Positions 1 through 5,264 of a stretch of 6,165 nucleotides of DNA are shown in pieces. A model generated the notes under the pieces. That model was not told the origin of the DNA. It saw only the letters and a program-made list of their open reading frames with translations, and made no database searches. Each line of letters starts with the position of its first letter. The first letter of the stretch is position 1. The stretch lies in NCBI GenBank assembly GCA_937930465.1, contig CALGKV010000001.1, forward strand, positions 1 through 6,165, in the 5' to 3' direction. Position numbers and translations under genes: made by a program. The DNA comes from Methanosuratincolales archaeon. GTDB taxonomy: Archaea; Thermoproteota; Methanomethylicia; Methanomethylicales; Methanomethylicaceae.

Positions 1-760
1 TGAAAAGCCCTAGAGATACTGGATCAGCCCCTACAATCGCAAGTGCCCCCTTGTCGTGGGCTATCTCTACCGCCTCCTCTATAGCTTCGTCAACCGTGCC
101 AAAAAAGGAGGGGCTCTCAACATATATTGCCGCGGTGTCATGATCGGTCTTGTCAAGGAGTGCCTCTTTGTTGAGACACCCTCCTCGGTTGTATGGGATC
201 TCCTCGACCTTGATTCTCTGCGGTTCTCCATAACTCCTCAGGATCGCGATCCTATCCCTGGGCATGGAGGACGGTACAATGAACTTCCTCCTCCCAGTCA
301 CTCTTACTGAGAGCAGCATCGCCTCTGCGATAGCAGTGGGTAGGTCGTACAGAGAGGCGTTCGCAATTTCCATGCCGTAGAGTTCGCATATAAGGCTCTG
401 GTACTCGAAAAGAGCCTGCAATAATCCTTGGCTCACCTCGGGCTGGTATGGCGTATATGAAGTTAGGAACTCCCCTCTTGAGATTAGGTGCTTTATTGCG
501 CTTGGAACGTAATGGAACCAGGGGCCGCCGCCGATGTAGCATTTCTTACCGTATAACTTGTTTTTTGACAGCATGCTCTCCACGAAACACTTGACCGAGA
601 ACTCGTCCATCGGATCGTGGGGCACCCCTTCTAATTCACTCTGATTGCATGGCACATCGCCAAAAAGCTCATCCAGGTTTGAGATGCCCAATGAGAGGAG
701 CATCTCGGACAAATCTGAGGAAGCGTTGGGGATGTATCGGTGCGATACCGTAATCCACAA
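1..760 (-). CDS. gcvPA: Glycine dehydrogenase (decarboxylating) subunit 1, N-terminal part (cut by window edge)
   Basis: This is the N-terminal subunit of the two-part glycine-cleavage P-protein. With GcvPB it decarboxylates glycine and passes the aminomethyl group to lipoyl-H-protein in the cytoplasm. The minus strand is open for 253 codons and runs off the left edge; full-length family members have about 450 residues, so just over half is present. Family hallmarks seen: an N-terminal RYIPNA segment, then IGGGPWFHYVPSAI, then YTPYQPEVSQGLLQALFEYQ with ICELYGMEIANASLYD just after it. The PLP-binding lysine belongs to subunit 2 and is not expected here. I chose the TTG at 760 as start because an in-frame TAG lies at 766-764 and no ATG or GTG falls between it and the RYIPN motif. 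A TATA-like box sits about 33 bases upstream. One small oddity is LPTA after NASLYD, where GATA or GSTA is usual. The partner gcvPB would lie beyond the left edge if adjacent. Identity is very secure; the start is moderately secure. Confidence 0.94.
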   Translation of the reverse strand, partial: MWITVSHRYIPNASSDLSEMLLSLGISNLDELFGDVPCNQSELEGVPHDPMDEFSVKCFVESMLSKNKLYGKKCYIGGGPWFHYVPSAIKHLISRGEFLTSYTPYQPEVSQGLLQALFEYQSLICELYGMEIANASLYDLPTAIAEAMLLSVRVTGRRKFIVPSSMPRDRIAILRSYGEPQRIKVEEIPYNRGGCLNKEALLDKTDHDTAAIYVESPSFFGTVDEAIEEAVEIAHDKGALAIVGADPVSLGLF

Positions 761-789
761 CCCCTATCTTAATATTTGGGTAGCCATGA

Positions 790-797
790 TAATTAAA
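790..797. promoter_or_regulatory. Shared near-palindromic TATA-like box between divergent genes
   Basis: The sequence TAATTAAA on the plus strand reads TTTAATTA on the minus strand, so it resembles an archaeal TATA box in both directions. Its centre is about 26-27 bases before the TTG of the surface-protein gene at 820, the spacing expected for a leaderless transcript. It is about 33 bases before the TTG of gcvPA at 760, which would leave a leader of about 7 bases. A weak GGGGT at 808-812 precedes the plus-strand start. Promoter use is inferred from spacing and composition only. Confidence 0.4.
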
Positions 798-819
798 CTT
801 ACATCGTGGGGTCACCAGT

Positions 820-2082
820 TTGATAAGTAAACATCTGCCTCATCTCTTGCTACTGCTCATGCTTCTGCTTGCAGCAGGGCGGTTTGCGACTGTCTCGGCA
901 TCTCCCTCAAGCGTAAATCGCACGATAATTGCCGAACCGTACTTCCAGGTTTATGAGGATCAATTCGAACTCGAAAGTTCGCGCGGAAACTATACAGTCT
1001 CATTCATTCTCCCTTACCCGCAGAGCTTGCACTCGGTCAAGGCTTACGGGTCGGATAATTCAGAGCTTAATGTTTACGCCTCATGGGATGCGACCTCGGG
1101 AAAGCTGACTCTTCTTGTGGAAACAAATGGCTCATCCTCATTTCGACTGCGGACAATTGTCCACTACACGACGGTCCGCTCAAACTCAACTTATTCAACC
1201 TTGCTGAACCTATACCCTGGGGTAGATGAGGGAATGGAGGCTTCACTTGTCCTATTTCCGCCTTCCGACTCTGTCTTGATCGGAACCCCCGAGAACCTTT
1301 CTCCCGCCTCCATAGGCGGCAAGCCCGCTCTGGTCGGGACAGCGGTCTTGGAGGCCTCGGCTTCTCACAACGCGACAATAAAATACACCGGTTCCTACGA
1401 ACTAGTTGAGATAAGCTCGCTCGATCACAGGATCAGAGTCGGGCAGAACCGACTGACGGTGACAGACTCGCTCCAGCTGGTGAACCTGGACACTTCTCCC
1501 ATAAGCAAGGTCACTTTCAGCCTACCGGAGGGCGCATCACTGGTGAAGGTTTACGACTCGATAAGTTACATGCAATACACGCTGAACGGGAGCGAGCTTA
1601 CTGTGAACCTGAGGACAAGGCTCCTTCCCACTGAGAAGACCTCCCTCACCCTTGTCTACGATCTGCCCTCTTCAGGCAGGATTGGGAGTCAGGGGGTAAA
1701 GGCGGTTCTGAGAGGAGACTATCTACCAGATTGGTGCAAATACCTTGTCCGCAGCCTATCCCTTGTTGTCGAGCTCCCGTCTGGCTCGTCCGAGGTTTCC
1801 GCACCAGGCTTCGAGATCACCAACGGATCATCTTCGATCGAATGCCGTGCTCGGGCATCTGACATCTATCCACACTCAGGCATGTCGTACGCCATCTCCT
1901 TCGTCCCAGCACCTGCATCAATCTCGGCTGGTGCCATAGTATTGGCGGCGGTCGTCTTATTGGCTGTTTTGGCACTAATCGCCTATTATATTAGGCACAA
2001 GGGATCCTTCAATAAGCCAACACCGCCTACCCCGCCCGCCCACCCTTCCCCAGCCCCAAAGAGGTCTAAGTCCAGGCAGTGA
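820..2082 (+). CDS. Secreted, membrane-anchored, sequon-rich surface protein with duplicated ectodomain
   Basis: I do not recognise a named family for this 420-residue protein. The topology is clear: a signal peptide at residues 1-27 (a lysine, a run of leucines, then a VSA|SP-type cleavage site), an ectodomain at about 28-366, one transmembrane helix at about 368-391, and a basic, proline-rich cytoplasmic tail of about 29 residues. Eight N-glycosylation sequons are visible, at N33, N57, N103, N122, N159, N184, N256 and N335. There are only two ectodomain cysteines, C306 and C342, which could pair. Residues about 50-120 and 217-283 share a pattern: a V-x-F-x-LP strand, then SL..VK.Y.S, then LT..V.T and a final I/L-V-x-Y. 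A second similar pair (SLVLFPP near 142; SLVVELP near 314) follows each, suggesting two units of about 160 residues. The TTG start at 820 is preferred because the next in-frame ATG (codon 14) would delete the charged n-region, and a stop lies upstream at 790-792. The protein is probably part of the cell envelope; its function is unknown. Confidence 0.85.
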   Translation: MISKHLPHLLLLLMLLLAAGRFATVSASPSSVNRTIIAEPYFQVYEDQFELESSRGNYTVSFILPYPQSLHSVKAYGSDNSELNVYASWDATSGKLTLLVETNGSSSFRLRTIVHYTTVRSNSTYSTLLNLYPGVDEGMEASLVLFPPSDSVLIGTPENLSPASIGGKPALVGTAVLEASASHNATIKYTGSYELVEISSLDHRIRVGQNRLTVTDSLQLVNLDTSPISKVTFSLPEGASLVKVYDSISYMQYTLNGSELTVNLRTRLLPTEKTSLTLVYDLPSSGRIGSQGVKAVLRGDYLPDWCKYLVRSLSLVVELPSGSSEVSAPGFEITNGSSSIECRARASDIYPHSGMSYAISFVPAPASISAGAIVLAAVVLLAVLALIAYYIRHKGSFNKPTPPTPPAHPSPAPKRSKSRQ

Positions 2083-2118
2083 ATTGCCCCAACATGGCTC
2101 TTAAGCCTTCCATTAAAA

Positions 2119-2140
2119 TTGTTCCTTTTCCTTCTTGGTT
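2119..2140 (+). terminator. T-rich terminator of the surface-protein gene
   Basis: A pyrimidine tract with several T runs (TTGTTCC, TTTTCC, TTCTTGG) lies about 37 bases after the stop codon, in the 66-base gap between convergent genes. Archaeal RNA polymerase stops at such T-rich tracts without needing a hairpin. No strong hairpin is visible here. The opposite strand is purine-rich, so the epimerase transcript probably ends elsewhere, perhaps at the short ATTTTAAT stretch. Confidence 0.35.
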
Positions 2141-2148
2141 TATCGCTC

Positions 2149-3093
2149 TCAGAGACCATCCTGCCGCCTAAACCATTCGACCGTCTCGGCTATTCCTTCC
2201 TTCAATGAATATGCCGGCTCAAAGCCCCAGTCCCTCTTTGCCTTCGAAATGTCTGCCCAAGAATCCCTCACGTCGCCAGACCTTGGGGACAGGTGAGCTA
2301 TCCTCATTTCGCAGCCGAGAACCTCTGATATTGCCTTGGCGAGCTCGATTACCGTCGTCCTCTTTCCCGACCCTATGTTGTAGACGCCAGTTGCCTTCGA
2401 CTCTGCAGCCAAAAGGTTCGCTCTCACCACATCCTTCACATAAGTGAAGTCCCTGCTTTGGAGTCCGTCCCCGTAGATGGGGAACGCTTCCCCCCGAAAA
2501 GCACAGTCTATGAACCTGGGAATAACTGCCGCATACTCGGATTTTGGATCCTGCATAGGTCCGTATACGTTGAAGTACCTAAGGGCGACCGTCTTTAGGC
2601 CGTAGAGCTCGGTGAACACTCTGCAGTAGTGCTCGCCTGCGAGCTTGCTCACTGCATAGGGGGACATCGGTCTGCATTCCATGTCCTCCCTCTTGGGAAG
2701 CATTTCTGTTTCCCCGTAGACAGACGAGGACGAGGCGAATACGACCTTCTCTACACCACATTCTCGCGCTGCAACAAGCACCTTGAGCGTTCCTGTAATG
2801 CCTGCATCGTTTGTTTTTATCGGATCGGAAACTGACCTAGGAACCGAAGGTATTGCAGCCTGATGGAAAACAAAGTCGGTCGACTTGAAAGCCTCCTTCA
2901 TGGCTTCTAGGTCCGTGACGCTTCTCCTTATAAGTCTCGCACCGCCAAAGCCAATGATGCCCTTGATATTGCTTTCCTTGCCTGTAGAAAAGTCGTCCAC
3001 GATCGTGACCTCGTTTTCCTTGCAAAGCTCAGCGGAAAGATTCGATCCGATGAACCCTGCGCCGCCGGTGACGACTACCTTCTTACGCCTCAT
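2149..3093 (-). CDS. NAD-dependent nucleotide-sugar 4-epimerase (GalE/WbpP-like extended SDR)
   Basis: This 314-residue protein is a cytoplasmic extended short-chain dehydrogenase/reductase that likely inverts C4 of a UDP-sugar, supplying sugar nucleotides for glycans. Visible motifs in order: the NAD-binding TGGAGFIGSN at residues 9-18, an acidic DD after strand 2, HQAA near 77, the catalytic serine block SSSSVYG at 121-127, catalytic Y146 and K150 in SPYAVSKLAGE, RYFNVYGP at about 172-179, and DFTYVKDVV near 215-223. The segments IPSVPRSVSDPI and QDPKSEYAAVIPRF resemble the WbpP-type UDP-GlcNAc/GalNAc 4-epimerases more than classical GalE, so substrate is left open. The frame stays open upstream to an ATG at 3168, but that would run through the tRNA gene. 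The ATG at 3093 begins directly before the NAD-binding strand and is the sensible start. The gene lies 36 bases downstream of tRNA-Gln on the same strand and may share its transcript. Superfamily is certain; exact substrate is not. Confidence 0.92.
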   Translation of the reverse strand: MRRKKVVVTGGAGFIGSNLSAELCKENEVTIVDDFSTGKESNIKGIIGFGGARLIRRSVTDLEAMKEAFKSTDFVFHQAAIPSVPRSVSDPIKTNDAGITGTLKVLVAARECGVEKVVFASSSSVYGETEMLPKREDMECRPMSPYAVSKLAGEHYCRVFTELYGLKTVALRYFNVYGPMQDPKSEYAAVIPRFIDCAFRGEAFPIYGDGLQSRDFTYVKDVVRANLLAAESKATGVYNIGSGKRTTVIELAKAISEVLGCEMRIAHLSPRSGDVRDSWADISKAKRDWGFEPAYSLKEGIAETVEWFRRQDGL

Positions 3094-3129
3094 AGCGCCC
3101 ACTTGCCGCTTGTTAACACACGTGGATGG

Positions 3130-3202
3130 TAGCCCGGGAGAGATTCGAACTCTCGTCGGCGGGGCCAAAGCCCGCCATGCTTGGCCGCTACACCACCGGG
3201 CT
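3130..3202 (-). tRNA. tRNA-Gln (anticodon UUG), CCA encoded
   Basis: On the minus strand the sequence folds as a complete cloverleaf. The acceptor stem AGCCCGG pairs perfectly with CCGGGCT. The anticodon stem GCGGG/CCCGC encloses a seven-base loop CTTTGGC, giving anticodon TTG, which reads CAA. The T arm is GAGAG-TTCGAAT-CTCTC. Discriminator base A at 3130 is followed by a genome-encoded CCA at 3129-3127. No intron is present. In most archaea this tRNA is first charged with glutamate and then amidated by GatDE. The epimerase gene starts 36 bases beyond the discriminator base. Confidence 0.96.
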
Positions 3203-3224
3203 GTTTGATTTGAACGTGTTTTTC

Positions 3225-3231
3225 CATATTA
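3225..3231 (-). promoter_or_regulatory. TATA-like box of tRNA-Gln
   Basis: The plus-strand CATATTA reads TAATATG on the minus strand, in an AT-rich pocket centred about 26 bases before the first base of the tRNA. This is the usual archaeal TATA-to-start distance. The assignment is inferred from position and composition. Confidence 0.45.
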
Positions 3232-3240
3232 CCCTTTTGG

Positions 3241-3393
3241 TCAAAGCAAGTTGCCATCGTATTCGGCGACTCCCCCGCCGATTGGAGCGTCCCCTGCCCA
3301 ACGCAGCCGCCGTCCTGATTTCTTACCCGTCTGTTCCAAAGGCAATGGTTGCTTCCAGGGGTGTGCCTCAAAAACTCTTATTAATGGGGGCAT
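3241..3393. other. GC-rich intergenic stretch with a doubtful 50-codon minus-strand frame
   Basis: The 240-base gap between tRNA-Gln and the membrane-kinase gene is unusual because about 3255-3365 is clearly GC-rich, while the other gaps in this window are AT-rich. On the minus strand a frame runs from an ATG at 3393 to a TGA at 3243-3241 (50 residues, with a basic GKKSGRRLRW segment and a GGG). It has no good ribosome-binding site, uses CGG arginine codons rare in the sure genes here, and begins inside the promoter region of the kinase gene. It could be a small protein, a non-coding RNA or a remnant. I cannot decide between these and do not call it a gene. Confidence 0.2.
3377..3385 (+). promoter_or_regulatory. 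TATA-like box for the membrane-kinase gene
   Basis: CTTATTAAT preceded by an A-rich AAAAACT (a possible BRE) would place a transcript start near 3410 and leave a leader of about 35 bases. A short AGGTTGATC at 3430-3438 then serves as a weak Shine-Dalgarno four bases before the ATG. A second candidate, ATCTTATGG near 3412-3420, has the spacing for a leaderless transcript. Both are inferred from position only. Confidence 0.35.
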
Positions 3394-3442
3394 TTCAGAG
3401 CTATCAGAAACTATCTTATGGATAAAGTCAGGTTGATCAAAA

Positions 3443-4138
3443 ATGTCGATTGGCCTCCACTTCGAGGTTCTGTTCAACGCTGCTCCGTTGCAGGAATTGG
3501 GCATTGCATTAGCAATGTTCGCCTACCTGATGTTCGTGGTCTACTCAACCAAGTGGGTCTACACAAAGCTCAGATCGAGGAATGTGGAGCACAACATCTC
3601 GGTTTACTACAACAGGAAGATTATCCATATATTTGGAGCAGGCGTACTTACCCTTCTATTCCCGGTCTTCTTCACAGGCATAGCTATACCGATGATCCTT
3701 GTCGCTATAATTGCAACAGTCATATACATCCCGCACAGGCGCGGCAAGATACTCTACTGGTTCCAGATGGAAGAGAATGCGTACGAGGTCAACTTCACTA
3801 TTGCATGGGGATTTGCCATAGGCTTCTCTTGGCTGATCTTTGGGGATCCTATCTACGGCGTGATCACCGCATCTTTCATGGCTTTCGGCGATGCAATCAC
3901 AGGAGTTGTGAGGAACGCGCTATTCAGGCGGCGGACAAAGCACTGGTTTGGAAATGTGGCAATGCTCGCCGTGTGCGTCCCTATCGGGTACTTCTATGCA
4001 GGTCTGGCCGGATTCATCGCGGCTATCGTGGCGTCAGTGGTCGAGCACTTCGAGTTCAACCCAATTGATGATAATGTCCTTATAACGATCGGATCGCTGG
4101 TTACGCTGATCGTTTTGAGGGAGTTTCTAGGACTTTAG
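3443..4138 (+). CDS. SEC59/DGK1/VTE5-family CTP-dependent membrane lipid kinase (dolichol/polyprenol kinase-like)
   Basis: This 231-residue integral membrane protein belongs to the COG0170 group, whose members use CTP to phosphorylate dolichol, phytol or diacylglycerol. Visible family landmarks: the early NRKIIHIFGAG (residues 57-67, the R-K-x-x-H-x-x-x-G motif), FGDAITGVVRN at 148-158 (the G-D..A...G-R/K nucleotide-binding region), K166 followed by WFGNVAM (position of the K-S-x-E-G-S motif), and E201 with PIDDNVLI at 207-214 (the late E...D-D-N-x-x-I/P motif). About six or seven hydrophobic helices are apparent. The usual K-S-x-E-G segment reads K-H-W-F-G here, so the glutamate is missing, which may matter for activity or substrate. 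In archaea a member could make or salvage dolichyl phosphate for N-glycosylation, or recycle isoprenoid alcohols. The long overlapping frame at 3418-4068 is a shadow: only this frame shows family motifs and membrane-segment hydrophobicity. Confidence 0.82.
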   Translation: MSIGLHFEVLFNAAPLQELGIALAMFAYLMFVVYSTKWVYTKLRSRNVEHNISVYYNRKIIHIFGAGVLTLLFPVFFTGIAIPMILVAIIATVIYIPHRRGKILYWFQMEENAYEVNFTIAWGFAIGFSWLIFGDPIYGVITASFMAFGDAITGVVRNALFRRRTKHWFGNVAMLAVCVPIGYFYAGLAGFIAAIVASVVEHFEFNPIDDNVLITIGSLVTLIVLREFLGL

Positions 4139-4338
4139 ATTCGTTAAATTAAATCAAAATTCTTATATCGACATCTATTTGACTCTTTGGGGTTAGCGAA
4201 CGAAACCGTGGATATTTCCTGTATTTATTATTGCTGTGATTTCCGTAGTACTTACTTCATTCTGTGTTTTATAAAAATTTTCGCCCTAATCGGAATTCAT
4301 CCCATTACCATCCCACACCCTAAGAGTGAGATCTGGTA
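4139..4338. other. AT-rich non-coding gap with a hydrophobic frame fragment
   Basis: I see no intact gene here. A 21-codon stretch at 4209-4271, closed by TAA at 4272-4274, reads like a membrane helix (WIFPVFIIAVISVV) but has no start codon and follows an in-frame TAG. It may be a decayed upstream piece of the permease remnant that follows, in another frame. AT-rich TATA-like runs lie near 4160 and at 4267-4281 (TTTTATAAAAATTTT). Confidence 0.3.
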
Positions 4339-4578
4339 ATGCAAATGTGTTTGAGGAGTAGTTTATGTGCTGAGCACAAGCGCACTTCAGTGGGGCATGC
4401 TATCGCTTTTACCTTGGCTGGTACGGGCATCTGCGCATCTGAGATCCCTCCGCTAATCGCCACCCTTGGCAAGAGGGCTACTTTGGTCGTCTTGCTTATC
4501 TTCTTATTCGGCTCGATCTTAATGGGTGCAGGGATCAACATCTTCTGCAAATCATCTAGTGTCACGATAATGACCTAA
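4339..4578 (+). pseudogene. C-terminal remnant of a COG0701-like membrane permease
   Basis: The frame from ATG 4339 gives 79 residues. The first 16 look unrelated to any membrane protein (cysteines and basic residues). From residue 17 the sequence becomes SVGHAIAFTLAGTGICAS, then EIPPLIATLGKR, then a hydrophobic helix ending in GSILMGAGIN. The order of an A-F-x-L-A-G helix, a short P-containing linker, a G-K-R turn and a final V/L-rich helix resembles the C-terminal end of COG0701 (ArsP/YraQ-type) permeases, which normally have about 300 residues. The rest of such a protein is absent, and only an out-of-frame helix-like stretch lies upstream, so a truncated and decayed gene is the simplest reading. 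Alternatively it could be a real two-helix small membrane protein. Family assignment is by eye and uncertain. Confidence 0.45.
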
Positions 4579-4580
4579 AG

Positions 4581-4618
4581 TTTTATCTAAACGCTCAGGT
4601 TATTATTAAAAGGAGGAG
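4581..4618 (+). promoter_or_regulatory. TATA-like box and strong Shine-Dalgarno of the ferritin-like gene
   Basis: TTTTATCT at 4581-4588 is a TATA candidate that would start transcription near 4611. AGGAGGAG at 4611-4618 is the strongest ribosome-binding site in the window and lies five bases before the GTG at 4624, which fixes that start. The strong site suggests high expression. Confidence 0.55.
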
Positions 4619-4623
4619 TTTTT

Positions 4624-5043
4624 GTGGCAAGCCAAAAACTTTTAGACATGCTGAATGAGGCTGCTGCCAGAGAAATACAGGTGTCCATACAGTACATTTG
4701 GCAGCACATAATGTGCCGGGGCATGTTCAGCGAGACAGTCTCCGAGGTGCTGGAGAAGATAGCGATCGAGGAGATGAAACACTACGAGGAGATCGCAGAG
4801 CGCATAGACTACTTAGGCGGAAACCCGACTACAAAGCCATCCGAAATCAAGTACGGGAAGAACATAAAGGAAATGCTCGAAATTGACAAGAAAGACGAGG
4901 AGAACGCGATAACGCTCTACAAGAAGATAATTGAAGTTGCCGAGGCAGAGAAGGACTTTGTAACGAAGAAGCTTTTCGAGGACATTCTGAAGGCAGAAGA
5001 AGAGCACCACTACAAGTTCTCGACGCTCTTGGAAGCAGACTGA
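4624..5043 (+). CDS. Bacterioferritin-like diiron four-helix protein
   Basis: This 139-residue protein is a cytoplasmic ferritin-superfamily member, probably storing iron or detoxifying iron and peroxide. All expected diiron ligands can be placed by comparison with E. coli Bfr: E17 on helix A, E50 and H53 in EEMKHYEE on helix B, E92 on helix C, and E125 and H128 in KAEEEHHYKF on helix D. Y24 matches the conserved tyrosine near the site. M51 sits where Bfr carries its haem-ligating methionine, and IDYLGGNP follows as in Bfr. It is shorter than typical Bfr (about 155-160 residues) and ends just after helix D, lacking the short helix E, so cage assembly may differ. The start is GTG, fixed by the strong Shine-Dalgarno. 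It appears monocistronic, with a T-rich terminator directly after it. A rubrerythrin-type or Dps-like role is the main alternative. Confidence 0.9.
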   Translation: MASQKLLDMLNEAAAREIQVSIQYIWQHIMCRGMFSETVSEVLEKIAIEEMKHYEEIAERIDYLGGNPTTKPSEIKYGKNIKEMLEIDKKDEENAITLYKKIIEVAEAEKDFVTKKLFEDILKAEEEHHYKFSTLLEAD

Positions 5044-5050
5044 TCCGGTC

Positions 5051-5080
5051 ATTAAAATTTAAATATTTTTTTAAATTTTC
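5051..5080 (+). terminator. T-rich terminator of the ferritin-like gene
   Basis: Beginning eight bases after the stop codon, an AT-only stretch includes a run of seven T (TATTTTTTTAAATTTT). This is a typical archaeal terminator without a GC stem. The AATTTAAATA core is also TATA-like, but no gene follows at the right distance. Confidence 0.5.
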
Positions 5081-5173
5081 ATCCCTAGAGGCTATATTTT
5101 TTACATAATAAAATAAAATTGCTTGGTTCATTTATTTCCATTGCTGCTCCATTAGCGGCTTATTGGCTCTCAT

Positions 5174-5231
5174 TGATGGTCAATCAACCGCTCACCATCA
5201 CCATAACTGTTTTTAATGGTAAGAACACCAT
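5174..5231. repeat. Cluster of ATGGT/ACCAT inverted repeats upstream of the zinc-ribbon gene
   Basis: Five copies of ATGGT or its complement ACCAT lie in 58 bases: 5176-5180, 5194-5198, 5200-5204, 5216-5220 and 5227-5231. The first two form a perfect 7-base inverted repeat (TGATGGT at 5174-5180, ACCATCA at 5194-5200) with a 13-base spacer. The last two form a second repeat with a 6-base spacer that straddles the region just after the TATA candidate at 5210-5217. This placement suits an operator. No binding protein is identified. Confidence 0.35.
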
Positions 5232-5258
5232 GGGTTAGCAAGGAGTCGATGGAGAGGG
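5210..5258 (+). promoter_or_regulatory. TATA-like box and Shine-Dalgarno of the zinc-ribbon gene
   Basis: TTTTTAAT at 5210-5217 is a TATA candidate giving a start near 5240. GGAGAGGG at 5251-5258 is a good ribosome-binding site six bases before the TTG at 5265, and it decides that start. Neither nearby ATG (5230, 5249) is in frame. Confidence 0.5.
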
Positions 5259-5264
5259 AAATAT

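Noticed and set aside
252..542. A 96-codon minus-strand frame inside gcvPA.
   Set aside because: It overlaps the clearly conserved gcvPA frame and has no recognisable features.
764..787. An ATG at 787 on the minus strand, in frame with gcvPA but separated from it by a TAG at 766-764 (possible upstream start with TAG read-through or pyrrolysine).
   Set aside because: The ATG lies only three bases from the likely TATA box, so it should be upstream of the transcript start. The TTG at 760 gives a normal N-terminus without read-through.
1067..1378. A 103-codon antisense frame within the surface-protein gene.
   Set aside because: It is an Arg/Pro/Ser-rich shadow of the coding strand with no start signals.
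3094..3168. N-terminal extension of the epimerase to an ATG at 3168.
   Set aside because: It would translate through tRNA-Gln, and the added 25 residues precede the NAD-binding strand that normally begins these proteins.
3418..4068. A 216-codon plus-strand frame overlapping the membrane-kinase gene.
   Set aside because: It is Arg/His/Cys-rich without domains or membrane helices. The other frame has family motifs and consistent hydrophobic helices, so this is a shadow.
4813..5131. Minus-strand frames of 79 and 94 codons over the ferritin gene.
   Set aside because: They are antisense shadows. The plus-strand gene has all diiron ligands and a strong Shine-Dalgarno.
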